Source: Sva-07 sp963743825
Lineage (GTDB): Bacteria; Actinomycetota; Acidimicrobiia; Acidimicrobiales; Ilumatobacteraceae
Assembly (NCBI GenBank): GCA_963743825.1
Contig: CAVURC010000007.1
Span: 14,274-78,273 of the forward strand
Direction of reading: 5' to 3'
DNA length: 64,000 nt
Shown: positions 1 through 9,892 of the stretch, one piece after another
How the letters are laid out: every line of letters starts with the position of its first letter
Numbering within the stretch: position 1 is the first letter of the stretch
Position numbers and translations under genes: made by a program
Notes under the pieces: model-generated
Told to the model about the DNA's origin: nothing
The model's database searches: none
Seen by the model: the letters and a program-made list of their open reading frames with translations, nothing else

Positions 1-164
1 TCGACGGCATCTCGGTGACGCTCGTCGACCCGACCGGCAAGCCCGGCGGCCACTTCGCCAAGGCCGCGAAGGGCGAACTCGCCCGAGCGATCCTGCTCGA
101 CGGTGTCGGCGTGATCGACACCTGGCATCACCCCCGGTTCGACCTCGCCATCACCCCACTCTGA
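1..164 (+). CDS. YaaA-family (UPF0246) protein, C-terminal end only
   Basis: Only the last 53 codons are in the window; the reading frame is already open at base 3. The peptide contains HFAKAAKGELAR, which resembles the conserved C-terminal block (HFNKAAKGRLAR-like) of YaaA/UPF0246 proteins, implicated in peroxide stress and iron limitation. It ends in TGA. Downstream, an inverted repeat (GCGATGAG near 171 and CTCATCGC near 212) sits between this gene and the convergent MFS gene and may be a shared terminator. The assignment rests on this single block. Confidence 0.55.
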   Translation, partial: DGISVTLVDPTGKPGGHFAKAAKGELARAILLDGVGVIDTWHHPRFDLAITPL

Positions 165-238
165 TCCCCGCTGCGATGAGGTCGTGAGCCCGCGACAGTT
201 GCACCGCAATCTCATCGCTCATCGCTGGGGTCGGTGTG

Positions 239-1411
239 TCAGCGGCGGGCGAGGGTGGTGAGGAACATCGCCAGGATCGACGGGAGCACGACGATCGCCA
301 TCGCCTGGCCCACACCGAAGGTCGACGAGTTGGCGAGCGCGCCGACGATGAGCGGCGTCACCACCCCTGCGCCGCGTTGACCGACGAGCATGAACGCGAA
401 ACCCGAACCCGGCGGCCCGGGAGCGCGGGCCGCGCGGTCGTAGAGCTGCGGGAACAGCACCGAGGTGCCGAGACCGCCGATCAGGAACCCGACGATCGCC
501 ACCGGCACGCTCGGTATCAGCAGTGGCGAGCACCGCGCCGATGGCCATGACCACCGTGGAGATCCGGATCAGGCGAACGGGACCGACGCGCACCTGGACC
601 CAGTCGCCACTGAGGCGGCCGATCGTCATGCCGCCGGTGAACGCGAGGAACGCGAGCCCCGCCACGCCCGGGGTTGCGCCGAGATCGTCGCCGAGGCGGA
701 ATGACGACCAGTCGCCGTTCGTGATCTCGATCGCCATCGCTGTCGCTCCGCCGACCGCGAGGAGCATGGCTGGCGATGTCGATGCGCCCGAGATGCGTTC
801 GCCCCTGGAGCGCGGCGGCCTCCTCCTCGAGTTCCGGCGCCTCGTCGCGATGCAGCAGGCCGGGTGCAACGAACAGCAGCGAACCGATCGAGCACGAGCG
901 CGACGAACGTCAGCTGCACCTCGGTGCTGACTCCGGCACGCAGCAGCACGACGGTCAACACACCACCGGCGACCGAGCCGAGGCTCCACAGGCCGTGCAG
1001 ACGGTTCATCACCGGCGTGTGCCGCCGAGCGCTGAGCGCCGATCCCTGCACGTTCATCGCCACGTCGATGAAGATGTCGAAGAACAGCAGCCCGAACAGC
1101 GCGACCGCCAACACGACGGCGGACGTCGCGAAACCGATGATCGGCAGGAACCCGATCGACATCGTCGCGCCGTAGATCATCACCCGACGGCTGCCGATCC
1201 GAGCGATCACGCGCCCGGCGAAGACCGAGCCGAACAGGCTGGCGATGCTCGCCACCGTGAGCACGAGCCCCAACGTGCCGATCGAGATGCCGACCTGTTC
1301 GCGGATCTCGGGCAGCCGGGGAATGATCGTTGCGTACGTGGCGCCGTTGGCGAAGAACTGCACGCCGACCGACTTCAGCGCCCGCCGGTCGACGGCCTCG
1401 TCGTGCGTGTG
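239..1411 (-). CDS. MFS transporter, frame broken by several indels
   Basis: The pieces together give about 12 hydrophobic segments of a major facilitator permease, with a loop motif RVIARIGSRR after the second helix, typical of MFS transporters. The substrate is unknown. The coding frame changes near 890, near 775 and near 520, and probably once near the start (about 1390). Each can be repaired by removing one base. The start is uncertain: a GTG near 1411 followed by an indel, or the GTG at 1363. It lies immediately downstream of the methyltransferase gene on the same strand and may be co-transcribed with it. I read it as a real gene with sequence errors, though true decay cannot be excluded. 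Confidence 0.75.
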
Positions 1412-1438
1412 AGGCGCCCACAGGTGCCGCCGACGTGA

Positions 1439-2705
1439 TCAGAGACCGTCGACGGCGTCGTCGCGCGTCACGTCGACGACCGACGCGATCGGTCTGCCCT
1501 CGCCCACGACGGAGGCGAGCGGACCACCGCGCACGGTGCCCGAGGTGAGCACGACGAACTCGGTCTCCGGCATCGCTTCCGCGGCGATCGCGGCCTTGGC
1601 GATCATACGCCACACCGCATCGATCCGGCTGAGCCCCGGCCGCGCCGGCGTGTGGATGCCGCCGAGCTCGAACAGTCGCACGACGCCCGTCGGGCTCGTC
1701 GCACGGAAGCTGACCGTGACGCCGGGAGCGATGCGAACGGCCTCGTCGACATCGGTGTAGCCCGCCGCGTCGAGCAATGTGCGTGCCATCTCCTTCAGCG
1801 TGCGTCGATCGCGACGCGGCTGCGGGCACCATCGACTCGACGCGCTCGCGGGCCTGACGGACGTAGCCCGCGTCGGTGTCGTAGCCGATGTAGTGACGCC
1901 CGGTGTTGACCGCGGCGACGGCGGTGGTGCCCGAGCCCATGAACGGGTCGAGGACGACGTCGCCGTCGTACGTGAACAGCTGGATGCACCGCTCGACGAG
2001 GGCCACCGGGAACGGCGCCGGGTGACCGACGCGGGTGGCGCTCTCGGCGGGGATCTCCCAGACGTCGAGCGTCGCCTCCATGAACTCGTCGCCGGGGATC
2101 GTGGCGACTCCGGGTCCGGTCGACGGGCGCCCGACGCGATCGAATCGACCCTTGCTGGCGATGATCACCCGCTCGGTCGTGTCGCGCAGCACCGGGTTCG
2201 CCGGCGACTGGTAGGAGCCCCACGCACACGACCCGCTCGCCCCGCGCTGCTTCTGCCAGATGACCTCACCGCGCAGCAGCAGCCGCAGGTCGTCCTGCAG
2301 GATGGTGGTGACGTCGGCGGCCAGGCTGCGGTACGGACGGCGGCCGAGGTTGGCGACGTTCACCGCGATGCGACCACCCGGCTCGAGCGTGCGGACGCAC
2401 TCGCGCAGCACGTCGCGCAGCATGGTGAGGTAGTCGATGTAGTCACCCGGTACGTGGCCCTCGCCGAGCGCCGTCTCGTACTCCTTGCCGGCGAAGTACG
2501 GCGGCGAGGTGACGACGAGGGCGACCGACGCGTCGGGCACCCTCGACATGTCGCGGGCGTCACCGACGTGGATGACGTCGAGTTCACCTGGCTCACCGAG
2601 CGCGTCGTCGTCGCTGATCTCCGGCGCGGCGAAGCGGGCGTAGAAGTCGGTGGAGTCGTGCGACTCGCGCTTGCCGACACCGAACGACGACGTGGACGTA
2701 CCCAT
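1439..2705 (-). CDS. Site-specific DNA methyltransferase with C-terminal extension
   Basis: The N-terminal 290 residues form an exocyclic amino (N4-cytosine/N6-adenine) methyltransferase of the beta arrangement: catalytic motif TSPPY at residues 66-70 comes before the AdoMet-binding motif DPFMGSGTT at 253-261. After a one-base frame change near 1800, the protein continues for about 115 residues. This extension includes RLFELGGIHTPARPGLSR and a following lysine-rich helix, as in other actinobacterial methyltransferases of this type. The extension could be a degenerate nuclease-like fold, but that is inference. No restriction endonuclease or specificity gene is nearby, so it looks like an orphan methyltransferase that may modify the chromosome for regulation or defence. 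Confidence 0.8.
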
Positions 2706-2715
2706 CGACGTGCGG

Positions 2716-3568
2716 TCAGCTTCCGATGTTCAACGTCGGGTTGACACCGGCCGCCGCACGCTGCATCCGCTCGACCGGTCCCTGGCGCATCTCCTCGTGG
2801 GTGAGGATCCAGAACTGGCCCGCCTTGATCGCTGCGACCACCTGATCGGCAACGTCGCTCGCCGGGATCCCCGTCGTCGACGCCGGTGCGAAAGAACTCG
2901 GCGATGAGCGGGCCGAGCGGAGAGTCGATCGACGCCGGCTCCTTGTTCATCAGATCGGTCTTGACGAAACCGGGACACAGCACGCTCGCACCCACCGGTG
3001 AGCCGAGGGCCTCGAGTTCGAGGAACAGGCTCTCGGTGAGACCGACGACTGCGTGCTTGGTGGCGAAGTACGGCGCCAGGCCGGGCGCCGCGCCGAGTCC
3101 GGCCATCGATGCGGTGTTGACGATGTGGCCGACACCCTGCTGCTGCATGATCGGGCAGGAACGCGCGGATCCCGTGCACCACTCCGAAGAGGTTGACGTC
3201 GACGACTCGGTGCCACAGTTCGATCGGGTCGGTCCACGGATCGCCGAAGCCGCCGATGCCGGCGTTGTTGAACATCACGTGGACCGCACCGAACTGTTCG
3301 AGCGCGTACTCGGCGAGCGCGTTGACCTCGGGCTCCGCCGTGGTGTTGCAGATCATCGTGGCGACCTCGGCGCCCGATCTCGGTCAGGCGGGCCTCGACG
3401 TCGCGCAGCTTCGGCGCGTCGATGTCGGCGAGCACGACCCTCATGCCCTCGGCGATCGAACGCTTCGGCGACCGCGAGGCCGATGCCGCTCGCGCCCCCG
3501 GTGATGACTGCGACGTTGCCGGGCGCGATCGCGGGCGGGCGCGCCGTTACTGACTGCGAGTCGGACAT
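2716..3568 (-). CDS. SDR-family oxidoreductase, four frame changes
   Basis: This is a classical short-chain dehydrogenase/reductase of about 283 residues using NAD(P)H. The cofactor motif TGGASGIG is near residue 24, FNNAGIGG is in the middle, and the catalytic Ser, then Tyr and Lys (YFATKHAVV), follow. The frame changes near 3455, 3372, 3150 and 2885, each time by one extra base. The start ATG lies 6 nt after TAGATT, so the transcript is probably leaderless. It is divergent from the OYE/FadH gene. Mycofactocin-linked dehydrogenases are often SDRs, but nothing here proves that this one is. Confidence 0.8.
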
Positions 3569-3627
3569 CGCCCAAATCTAGACGGGCACGGCAGTGCCAG
3601 AACGTGACAGCTACCGTTGACGGCGCC
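3569..3627. promoter_or_regulatory. Divergent promoter region, SDR and OYE/FadH genes
   Basis: Two -10 hexamers face outward: TAGATT (minus strand) 6 nt before the SDR start and TACCGT (plus strand, about 3612) 10 nt before the ATG at 3628. Between them is a short inverted repeat, GGCAC-ggca-GTGCC at 3585-3598, placed where a repressor could block both promoters. The arms are only five bases, so the operator is a suggestion. Confidence 0.4.
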
Positions 3628-5574
3628 ATGGCCTACCGCTACCTCTGGTCTCCGCTGCAGCTCGGCCCCGTCGAGGTGCGCAACCGGATCGTGTTCTCCG
3701 CGCACCTCACGAACTACGCGCGCAACGGTCTGCCCACCGAGCAACACGCCGCCTACTACGCGGCCCGAGCGGCCGGCGGCACCGGGTTGATCATCACCGA
3801 GGAACACTCGACGCATCCGACCGACTGGCCCTACGAGAAGCTGATCCACGGCTTCCATCGCGAGGTGATCCCCGGGTACCGGAAGATCACCGACGCCGTG
3901 CACCGTCACCGGGTGCCGATCTTCGCCCAGATCAACCACAACGGCGGCCAGGCGTCGTCGATGTTCTCGCGCCTTCCCGTGTGGGGCCCGTCACCGGTCG
4001 CCGACCCGCTGTTCCGCGAGGTGCCCAAGGCCGTCACCCAGGCCGAGATCGACGAGATCGTGGCCGGCTACGCGCTCGTCGCCGAGCACTGCGCCGAGGG
4101 CGGCTTCGACGGCATCGAACTGCAGTGCTCGCACAGCTCGATCGTGCGCGGTTTCCTCTCCCCCGCCACCAACCATCGCACCGACGAGTACGGCGGATCG
4201 CTGGAGAACCGGACTCGGCTGCTCGTCGAGATCGTCGCGGCGGTTCGCAAGGAGATCGGCCGCGGCATGGCGCTCGGCGTGCGCATCTGTGGCGACGAGT
4301 TGATCGAGCACGGCACCACGGTCGACGACGCGGTCCGCATCGCCGAGATCGTCGAGGCCACCGGGCACGTCGACTACATCAACACCTCGATCGGCGTCGC
4401 CACGGCGAGCCTGTTCATGATCGAGGCGTCGATGCACATCCCGCCCGGCTACGCGATGTTCATCCCCTCCGCGATCCGCAAGGCGGTCGAGCTTCCGGTG
4501 GTCGGTGTCGGCCGGTTCAAGGATCCGCTGCAGGCCGAGCGAGCACTCGCCGAGGGCCACTGCGACCTCGTCGGGGTGGTGCGCGGCCAGATCGCCGACG
4601 CCGAGTTCGTGGCGAAGGCGCGGGCCGGGTCGACCGACGAGACGCGGTTGTGCCTGTCGTGCAACCAGGAGTGCGTCGGCCGGATGGGGCTCAACCGCTG
4701 GCTCGGCTGCATCGAGAACCCACGCACCGGCCGCGAGTCCGAGGGTGTCGGTGCCGTGCAGCTCACCTCGAAGCCCAAGTCGGTCATGGTGGTCGGCGCC
4801 GGCCCGGCCGGGCTCCAGGCCGCGATCGCCGCTCGTCGCAACGGCCACCAGGTGACGGTGTACGAGAAGGAGCCGATTGCCGGCGGGCAGGTCCGCCTCG
4901 CCGCGTCGGTGCCGAACCGCGCCGAGTTCGGCGACATGATCCGCAACCAACTCACCGAGTGCCGGCGTCTCGGCGTGGAGTTCGAGTACGGCGTCGGCGT
5001 GTGGCCGGGGCTCGTCGAGGAGAAGCAGCCCGACCACGTGATCATCGCCACCGGCGCCGAGCCGGCACGTCCGTACTGGGTGCCCGCCGACGCCGACAAC
5101 GTGGCCGACGTGCGCCAGGTCCTCGACGGATCGGTCGAGCCGTTCGGTGACGTCGTCGTGTTCGACGAGATCGGGTTCCACCACGCCACCTCGACCGCCG
5201 AGGTGCTCGCCGATCGGGGCTGCAACGTCGAGATCATCACGCCGGGCATGGTCGTCGGGCAGGACCTCGGCATCACGCTCGACATGGAGAACTGGTGGAT
5301 GCGCGCCGGCGAGAAGGGAATCGTGCAGACCACCGATCTCATCGTGACGGGGATGGACGGCCACACGCTGAACCTGCAACACCACCCGACCGGCACGAAC
5401 CTCACCCGCACACCCGACTGGGTGGTGCTCGCCGTTCCCGCCAACCCCGTCGAGTGGCTCTACAACGACCTGAAGGCGGCGGGCGTCAGCGTCGAACGCG
5501 TCGGTGACTGCGTCGCCCCCCGCCGCGCCCACGCCGCCGTCATCGAAGGCGAACGCGCCGGCGCCTCCGTGTAG
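3628..5574 (+). CDS. OYE/FadH-family flavin oxidoreductase (mycofactocin-system type)
   Basis: This intact protein of about 648 residues belongs to the 2,4-dienoyl-CoA reductase/trimethylamine dehydrogenase family. An N-terminal FMN TIM barrel carries YGGSLENR, and a 4Fe-4S cluster motif has Cys342, Cys345, Cys349 and Cys361 (CX2CX3CX11C). A C-terminal FAD/NAD domain starts at VVGAGPAG near residue 389. It resembles the family named mycofactocin system FadH/OYE oxidoreductase, which is encoded near mft genes in actinobacteria; mftE and mftF lie 7 kb downstream. ATG 3628 is preferred over the upstream GTG at 3604 because TACCGT sits 10 nt before it. The substrate is unknown, probably an enone or enoyl thioester. 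Confidence 0.82.
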   Translation: MAYRYLWSPLQLGPVEVRNRIVFSAHLTNYARNGLPTEQHAAYYAARAAGGTGLIITEEHSTHPTDWPYEKLIHGFHREVIPGYRKITDAVHRHRVPIFAQINHNGGQASSMFSRLPVWGPSPVADPLFREVPKAVTQAEIDEIVAGYALVAEHCAEGGFDGIELQCSHSSIVRGFLSPATNHRTDEYGGSLENRTRLLVEIVAAVRKEIGRGMALGVRICGDELIEHGTTVDDAVRIAEIVEATGHVDYINTSIGVATASLFMIEASMHIPPGYAMFIPSAIRKAVELPVVGVGRFKDPLQAERALAEGHCDLVGVVRGQIADAEFVAKARAGSTDETRLCLSCNQECVGRMGLNRWLGCIENPRTGRESEGVGAVQLTSKPKSVMVVGAGPAGLQAAIAARRNGHQVTVYEKEPIAGGQVRLAASVPNRAEFGDMIRNQLTECRRLGVEFEYGVGVWPGLVEEKQPDHVIIATGAEPARPYWVPADADNVADVRQVLDGSVEPFGDVVVFDEIGFHHATSTAEVLADRGCNVEIITPGMVVGQDLGITLDMENWWMRAGEKGIVQTTDLIVTGMDGHTLNLQHHPTGTNLTRTPDWVVLAVPANPVEWLYNDLKAAGVSVERVGDCVAPRRAHAAVIEGERAGASV

Positions 5575-5576
5575 AC

Positions 5577-5648
5577 ATTACAGCCAGGGGTCAGACCCGC
5601 GATGTAATCGATCGTCGATTACATCGCGGGTCTGACCCCTGGTGTAAT
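5577..5648. repeat. Long perfect hairpin, GGGTCTGACCCC repeat family
   Basis: Arms of 26 bp (5584-5609 and 5617-5642) are perfectly complementary around a 7-nt loop. Outside them, ATTACA/TGTAAT extends the stem with one bulged base. It contains the core GGGGTCAGACCC shared with the repeats near 25.3, 40.6, 46.2 and 53.2 kb. It lies between two genes on the same strand and could act as a terminator. The sequence identity between copies argues for a dispersed REP-like element. Confidence 0.8.
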
Positions 5649-5668
5649 TCGCTGTCAGTACTCGGCGG

Positions 5669-8248
5669 GTGATCGACATCGATGCGGCACTGGCCGCGCT
5701 CTCGCTGGATGACAAGTGCACGCTCGTGGCAGGGCGCTCGACGTGGCGGACACATGCGTTCCCCGACGCCGGCGTGCCGCAGCTCAAGATGTCCGACGGA
5801 CCCAACGGCGTGCGCGGTGAAGGACACGGCGGATCGGGCACCCCGGGCGTCGTCGTGCCGGCCGGCATCACACTCGGCGCCACGTGGGATCCCGACCTCG
5901 TCGGCGAGATCGGGTCGCTGATCGGCACCGAGGCACGCCGCAAGGGCGCGCACATCGTGCTCGGCCCGACCGTCAACCTCCATCGCACCCCGGTCGGCGG
6001 CCGCACCTTCGAGTGCTACAGCGAAGACCCCGAACTGACCGGTGCACTCGCGTCGGCCTACGTCCGTGGCGTGCAGTCGCACGACGTGGCCGTCACCGTC
6101 AAACACTTCGCCGCGAACGACACCGAGATCGAGCGGATGAGCGTCGACGTCGACGTCGACGAACGCACGCTTCGCGAGCTCTACCTGCGCCCGTTCGAAC
6201 GCACCGTGAAGGACGCCGACGCGTGGGGGATCATGAGCGCCTACAACCGCCTCGACGGCGAGTTCTGCGCCCACAATCGGCGCCTGCTGACCGACATCCT
6301 GCGAGACGAGTGGGGCTTCGACGGCTTCGTCGTGTCCGACTGGTACGGCGTCCACGACGCAACCGGCGCCGCGAACGCCGGCCTGAACCTCGAGATGCCC
6401 GGGCCCGTGCGCATCTACGGCAACAAGCTCGCGGCCGCCGTCGAACGAGGCGACGTCGACGAGGCGCAGGTCGACCGGCTCGTGCGCGACCTCCTCGTGC
6501 TCGCCAACCGCACGAAGGCCGACGAGCGATCAGCCGACGACCCCGAGCAGTCGGTCGACGATCCGACCGAGCGCGCCCTCACACGACGGGCCGCCATCGG
6601 CGGCACCGTGCTGCTGCGCAACGACCCGGTCGACGGGTCGCCGATCCTGCCGTTCGACGCCACGACGATCCGCTCGATCGCGGTCATCGGACCGAACGCC
6701 GTCGATCGATCGCTGCATGGGCGGCGGATCCGCCAGCCTCACCCCGTTCGGTCACCGCACCCTGCTCGGCGCGCTCACCGATCGCATCGGCCCCGGCACA
6801 GCGACCGACGCAACCATCACGTACGAGCCCGGGCGTGCGCATCGATCGGCTCACACCGGTGGTCCGCAAGGCACAGCTCCGTCCGCCCCGACGGCGAGCC
6901 CGGCCTGCGCGTCTCGTACGTGAACGGCACCGACTGGGACGGGGAGGTCGCCGCCGAGGAGACGTCGTCGACCTCACTCGTGCGATTCTTCGGCTCCACA
7001 CCTCCGGGCATCGATCCGCGCGGGTTCTCGGCGCGCATCGACGGAGCGTTCGTCCCCGACGTCGACGGGCCGCACACGATCGGCATCGTCACCACCGGCC
7101 CGGTGTCGCTCGCCGTCGACGCCGGCAACGGCATGATCACCGTCGTCGAGGATCCCGACATGGAACTCCCGCGCAGCGAGGAGTTCTTCGGGTACGGCAG
7201 CGTCGAGGTCACCGAGACGATCGAGTGCACGGCCGGCGTTCCGGTGCCGGTCGCCATCAAGTGGTCGACGGCTGCCGGCAACGGGTTCGCCGCGATCCGA
7301 CTCGGCGTCCGCTCCCCCGAGCCCGCCGACCTCATGGACCGCGCGGTCGCTGCCGCAGCCGCCGCCGACATCGCCGTCGTCGTGGTCGGCACGAACGACG
7401 AATGGGAGACCGAGGGTCACGATCGCACCACGATGGATCTCCCCGGTCGCCAGGACGAACTGGTTCGCCGGGTCGTCGCTGCGAACCCACGTACCGCCGT
7501 GATCGTCAACGCCGGCTCGCCGGTGACGATGGACTGGGCGGCCGGCGACGACCCGAGCGCCGCCCGCGCCGTCCTGACCTCGTTCTTCGCCGGCCAGGAG
7601 CAGGCGGAGGGTCTCGTCGACGTGCTGTTCGGTGACGCCGATCCCGGCGGCCGTCTGCCGACCACGTTCCCGAAGGCTCTCGCCGACCATCCGGCGTACC
7701 TGCACCATCGCCCCGATCACGACAGCACGGGCGCCGGCACCCAGCGCTACGGCGAGGGCCTGTTCATCGGATACCGCGGCTACGACGCACGCAGCCTCGC
7801 GCCACGCTTCGCATTCGGGCACGGCCTCAGCTACGGCAGTTCCGACTGGGGCGAGCCCACGGCATCGACGCACACGATCGATGTCGACGGTTCGGTGACC
7901 GTGACCGTGCCGGTGACCGCAACAGGCGAACGCGACGCCACGGTCGTCGTGCAGGGCTACGTCGCGCCGATCGCGCCGAGCGCGAAGCGTCCCCCCAAGG
8001 AACTCAAGGCGTGGACCAAGGCAGTCGTCACGGCAGGCACCACGTCGGAGTCGGTGCTGGAGTTCGGCCCCGACGCATTCCACCACTGGGACACTGCCAC
8101 CGGGTCGTGGGTCGTCGAGCCGGGCGACTACGACCTCGTGATCGCGTCGGCCGCCGACAGCGAGCACGCCCGCATCCGCATCACCGTCACCGACCCCGCG
8201 ACGAGTTCCGGCGCGGACGTCGCGCCTGACGATCGCGGTGGACGGTAG
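5669..8248 (+). CDS. GH3 beta-glucosidase with PA14 insert
   Basis: This is a glycoside hydrolase family 3 protein of about 860 residues, probably cleaving beta-glucosides or related oligosaccharides. The N-terminal barrel has KHFAANDTE and the nucleophile Asp224 in VVSDWYG. The C-terminal sandwich is interrupted by a PA14-like domain (about residues 430-560) and followed by NDEWETEGHDR, where the acid/base Glu is expected, and a fibronectin-III-like tail. The frame slips near 6715, 6835 and 6885; the three one-base gains sum to a full codon, so the start and end share one frame. No signal peptide is visible, which suggests a cytoplasmic enzyme. The GTG start follows the hairpin repeat. Confidence 0.85.
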   Translation: MIDIDAALAALSLDDKCTLVAGRSTWRTHAFPDAGVPQLKMSDGPNGVRGEGHGGSGTPGVVVPAGITLGATWDPDLVGEIGSLIGTEARRKGAHIVLGPTVNLHRTPVGGRTFECYSEDPELTGALASAYVRGVQSHDVAVTVKHFAANDTEIERMSVDVDVDERTLRELYLRPFERTVKDADAWGIMSAYNRLDGEFCAHNRRLLTDILRDEWGFDGFVVSDWYGVHDATGAANAGLNLEMPGPVRIYGNKLAAAVERGDVDEAQVDRLVRDLLVLANRTKADERSADDPEQSVDDPTERALTRRAAIGGTVLLRNDPVDGSPILPFDATTIRSIAVIGPNAVDRSLHGRRIRQPHPVRSPHPARRAHRSHRPRHSDRRNHHVRARACASIGSHRWSARHSSVRPDGEPGLRVSYVNGTDWDGEVAAEETSSTSLVRFFGSTPPGIDPRGFSARIDGAFVPDVDGPHTIGIVTTGPVSLAVDAGNGMITVVEDPDMELPRSEEFFGYGSVEVTETIECTAGVPVPVAIKWSTAAGNGFAAIRLGVRSPEPADLMDRAVAAAAAADIAVVVVGTNDEWETEGHDRTTMDLPGRQDELVRRVVAANPRTAVIVNAGSPVTMDWAAGDDPSAARAVLTSFFAGQEQAEGLVDVLFGDADPGGRLPTTFPKALADHPAYLHHRPDHDSTGAGTQRYGEGLFIGYRGYDARSLAPRFAFGHGLSYGSSDWGEPTASTHTIDVDGSVTVTVPVTATGERDATVVVQGYVAPIAPSAKRPPKELKAWTKAVVTAGTTSESVLEFGPDAFHHWDTATGSWVVEPGDYDLVIASAADSEHARIRITVTDPATSSGADVAPDDRGGR

Positions 8249-8260
8249 CGTCGTGGCGCC

Positions 8261-8930
8261 ATGGCCGTGATCGTCGCGAACATCATCACCGACGTCATGG
8301 ACTGGCTCGACGACTTCTCGTCGAACTGGTGGTTCCTGCTGATCATCTTCAGCGTTGCGCTGCTCGACTCGGTGATCCCGATCGTGCCGGGCGAGACCAC
8401 CGTGATCGCCGGCGGGGTCGCCGCCGGCGCCGGCAACCAGACCCTCGCCCTGGTGATCCTCGCCGGAGCGCTCGGTGCGTTCCTCGGCGACAACCTCGCC
8501 TACACGATCGGCCACCGCTTCGAGCCCCGTGTCAGGGCCTGGGCCGCCAGGCAAGCCGAACCGCACCGAGCGCCTCGAACAGTCCGGTCGCCAGATCCGC
8601 AAGCGCGGCGGACCGCTGCTCATCACTGCACGATTCATCCCGGGTGGCCGCACCGTGTTGACCGTGTCGTGCGGCCTGACCCGTCAGCCGCGTGGTTGGT
8701 TCGCCAGGTGGGTGGCCATCGCCGCGGTCATCTGGGCGACCTACGCCGGCGGGCTCGGCTACCTCTTCGGACAGGCCTTCGAGGACGACCACGCCATCGC
8801 GTTCTGGCTGGCCTTCGGCACCGCTCTCGGCATCACGGCGTTGATCGAGATCATCCGATGGATCCGCGATCGGCGACGTACCCCTGTGATTGCGCACGCC
8901 GAGGAGCCCGACCGTACGCTGGGCGAATGA
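8261..8930 (+). CDS. DedA-family membrane protein
   Basis: This protein of about 220 residues has the DedA/VTT fold: hydrophobic segments at both ends, the motif GAFLGDNLAYTIGHRFE, and ITARFIPGGRTVLT in the second half. DedA proteins are linked to lipid flipping and envelope homeostasis. One extra base near 8552 breaks the frame. Its ATG lies 9 nt after TAGCGT, suggesting a leaderless start. Its TGA overlaps the ATG of fixB, so it heads the electron-transfer/mycofactocin operon, although its function need not be related. Confidence 0.85.
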
Positions 8931-9892
8931 TTGCGCTGATCCCGGTACGTGACGGGGTGCTCCCCGCCGGCGCTGCCGAGACGATCAGCGAATGCGACGG
9001 ACACGCGTCTCGTCGCGGGCACCGGAACCGGCGACGTCGAACTCGACGGGATGGCGACCACGGCCCTGCTCGTCGAACTCGGGCCGGTCGAACCCGCCCG
9101 CTGGACCGCCACGCTGGCACCGATCATCCGCCGACTCGCCGAGCAGGGTGTCGACACCGACATCGTCGTGCTCCCCCACGCGCCCGACGGCCGCGACCTG
9201 GCACCGCACCTCGCGCTCGCCCTCGATCGGCCGCTGCTCGCCGGCGCCACCGAAGTCTCCGCCCACCGTGTTCGAGTCGCCCGTCGAGGTGGGCTCGAAC
9301 TCCACGAGCAGCGACCGACCGGGCCGTTCGTGGCCACACTGCAGACCGGAGCCCGCGGGCCTGTCGTCCTTCGACGGTTCGGCGACGGTCGAGCGCATCG
9401 ACGCTCCGGGCGACACCCCGGTCACGCACGATGCCCACGTCGTCGAGGTCCTGCCACCCGACGTGCAGACCATGGACCTGACCGAGGCCCGCCGGATCGT
9501 CGGTGGCGGCGCCGGCCTCGAGAGCGAGGAACGTTTCGAGCAGCTCGACCGCTTCGCTGCCTCGCATCGGCGGGGTGATGGGCGCGACCCGGGTCATCAC
9601 CGACCGGGCGTGGGTGCACCACGACCGTCAGATCGGCACGACCGGCGTCGTCGTCGACCCCGTGCTGTACCTCTCGTTCGGTGTGAGCGGAGCCGTGCAA
9701 CACACGAGCGGGCTCGGACATCCCGACCACATCGTCAGCGTCAACACCGACCCGCACTGCCCGATGATGGCGATGTCCGACCTCGCGATCGTCGCCGACG
9801 CCAACGCGACACTCGACGAGCTGCTCCGCCTGATCGAGCCGACCGCCGACGACACGACGACCGGCACCACGAACGAGGCCGACCATGGCTGA
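8927..9892 (+). CDS. fixB: Electron transfer flavoprotein alpha subunit (FixB/EtfA-like)
   Basis: After repairing three one-base gains (near 8997, 9360 and 9565), the product is a typical EtfA/FixB of about 320 residues. It ends with the FAD-binding domain: GVMGATRVITDRAW, QIGTTGVVVDP, then FGVSGAVQH and HIVSVNTD. The N-terminal half has the usual VATLQ-type segment before the linker. It forms a heterodimer with the FixA/EtfB product encoded at 11545 and passes electrons to FixC. The ATG overlaps the dedA stop (ATGA) and the end overlaps fixC by 8 nt, so the genes are translationally coupled. Confidence 0.88.

Noticed and set aside
219..2705. A single 828-codon frame spanning methyltransferase and MFS genes
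   Set aside because: It is an accidental join: only the first 290 codons (methyltransferase) and a short stretch near 540-740 (MFS) are protein-like; the rest is out-of-frame sequence.
3991..5532. Long open frame on the minus strand opposite the OYE/FadH gene
   Set aside because: High GC content removes stop codons from the opposite strand; the translation has Arg/His/Asp-rich low-complexity composition and no domain, while the plus strand is a clear enzyme.
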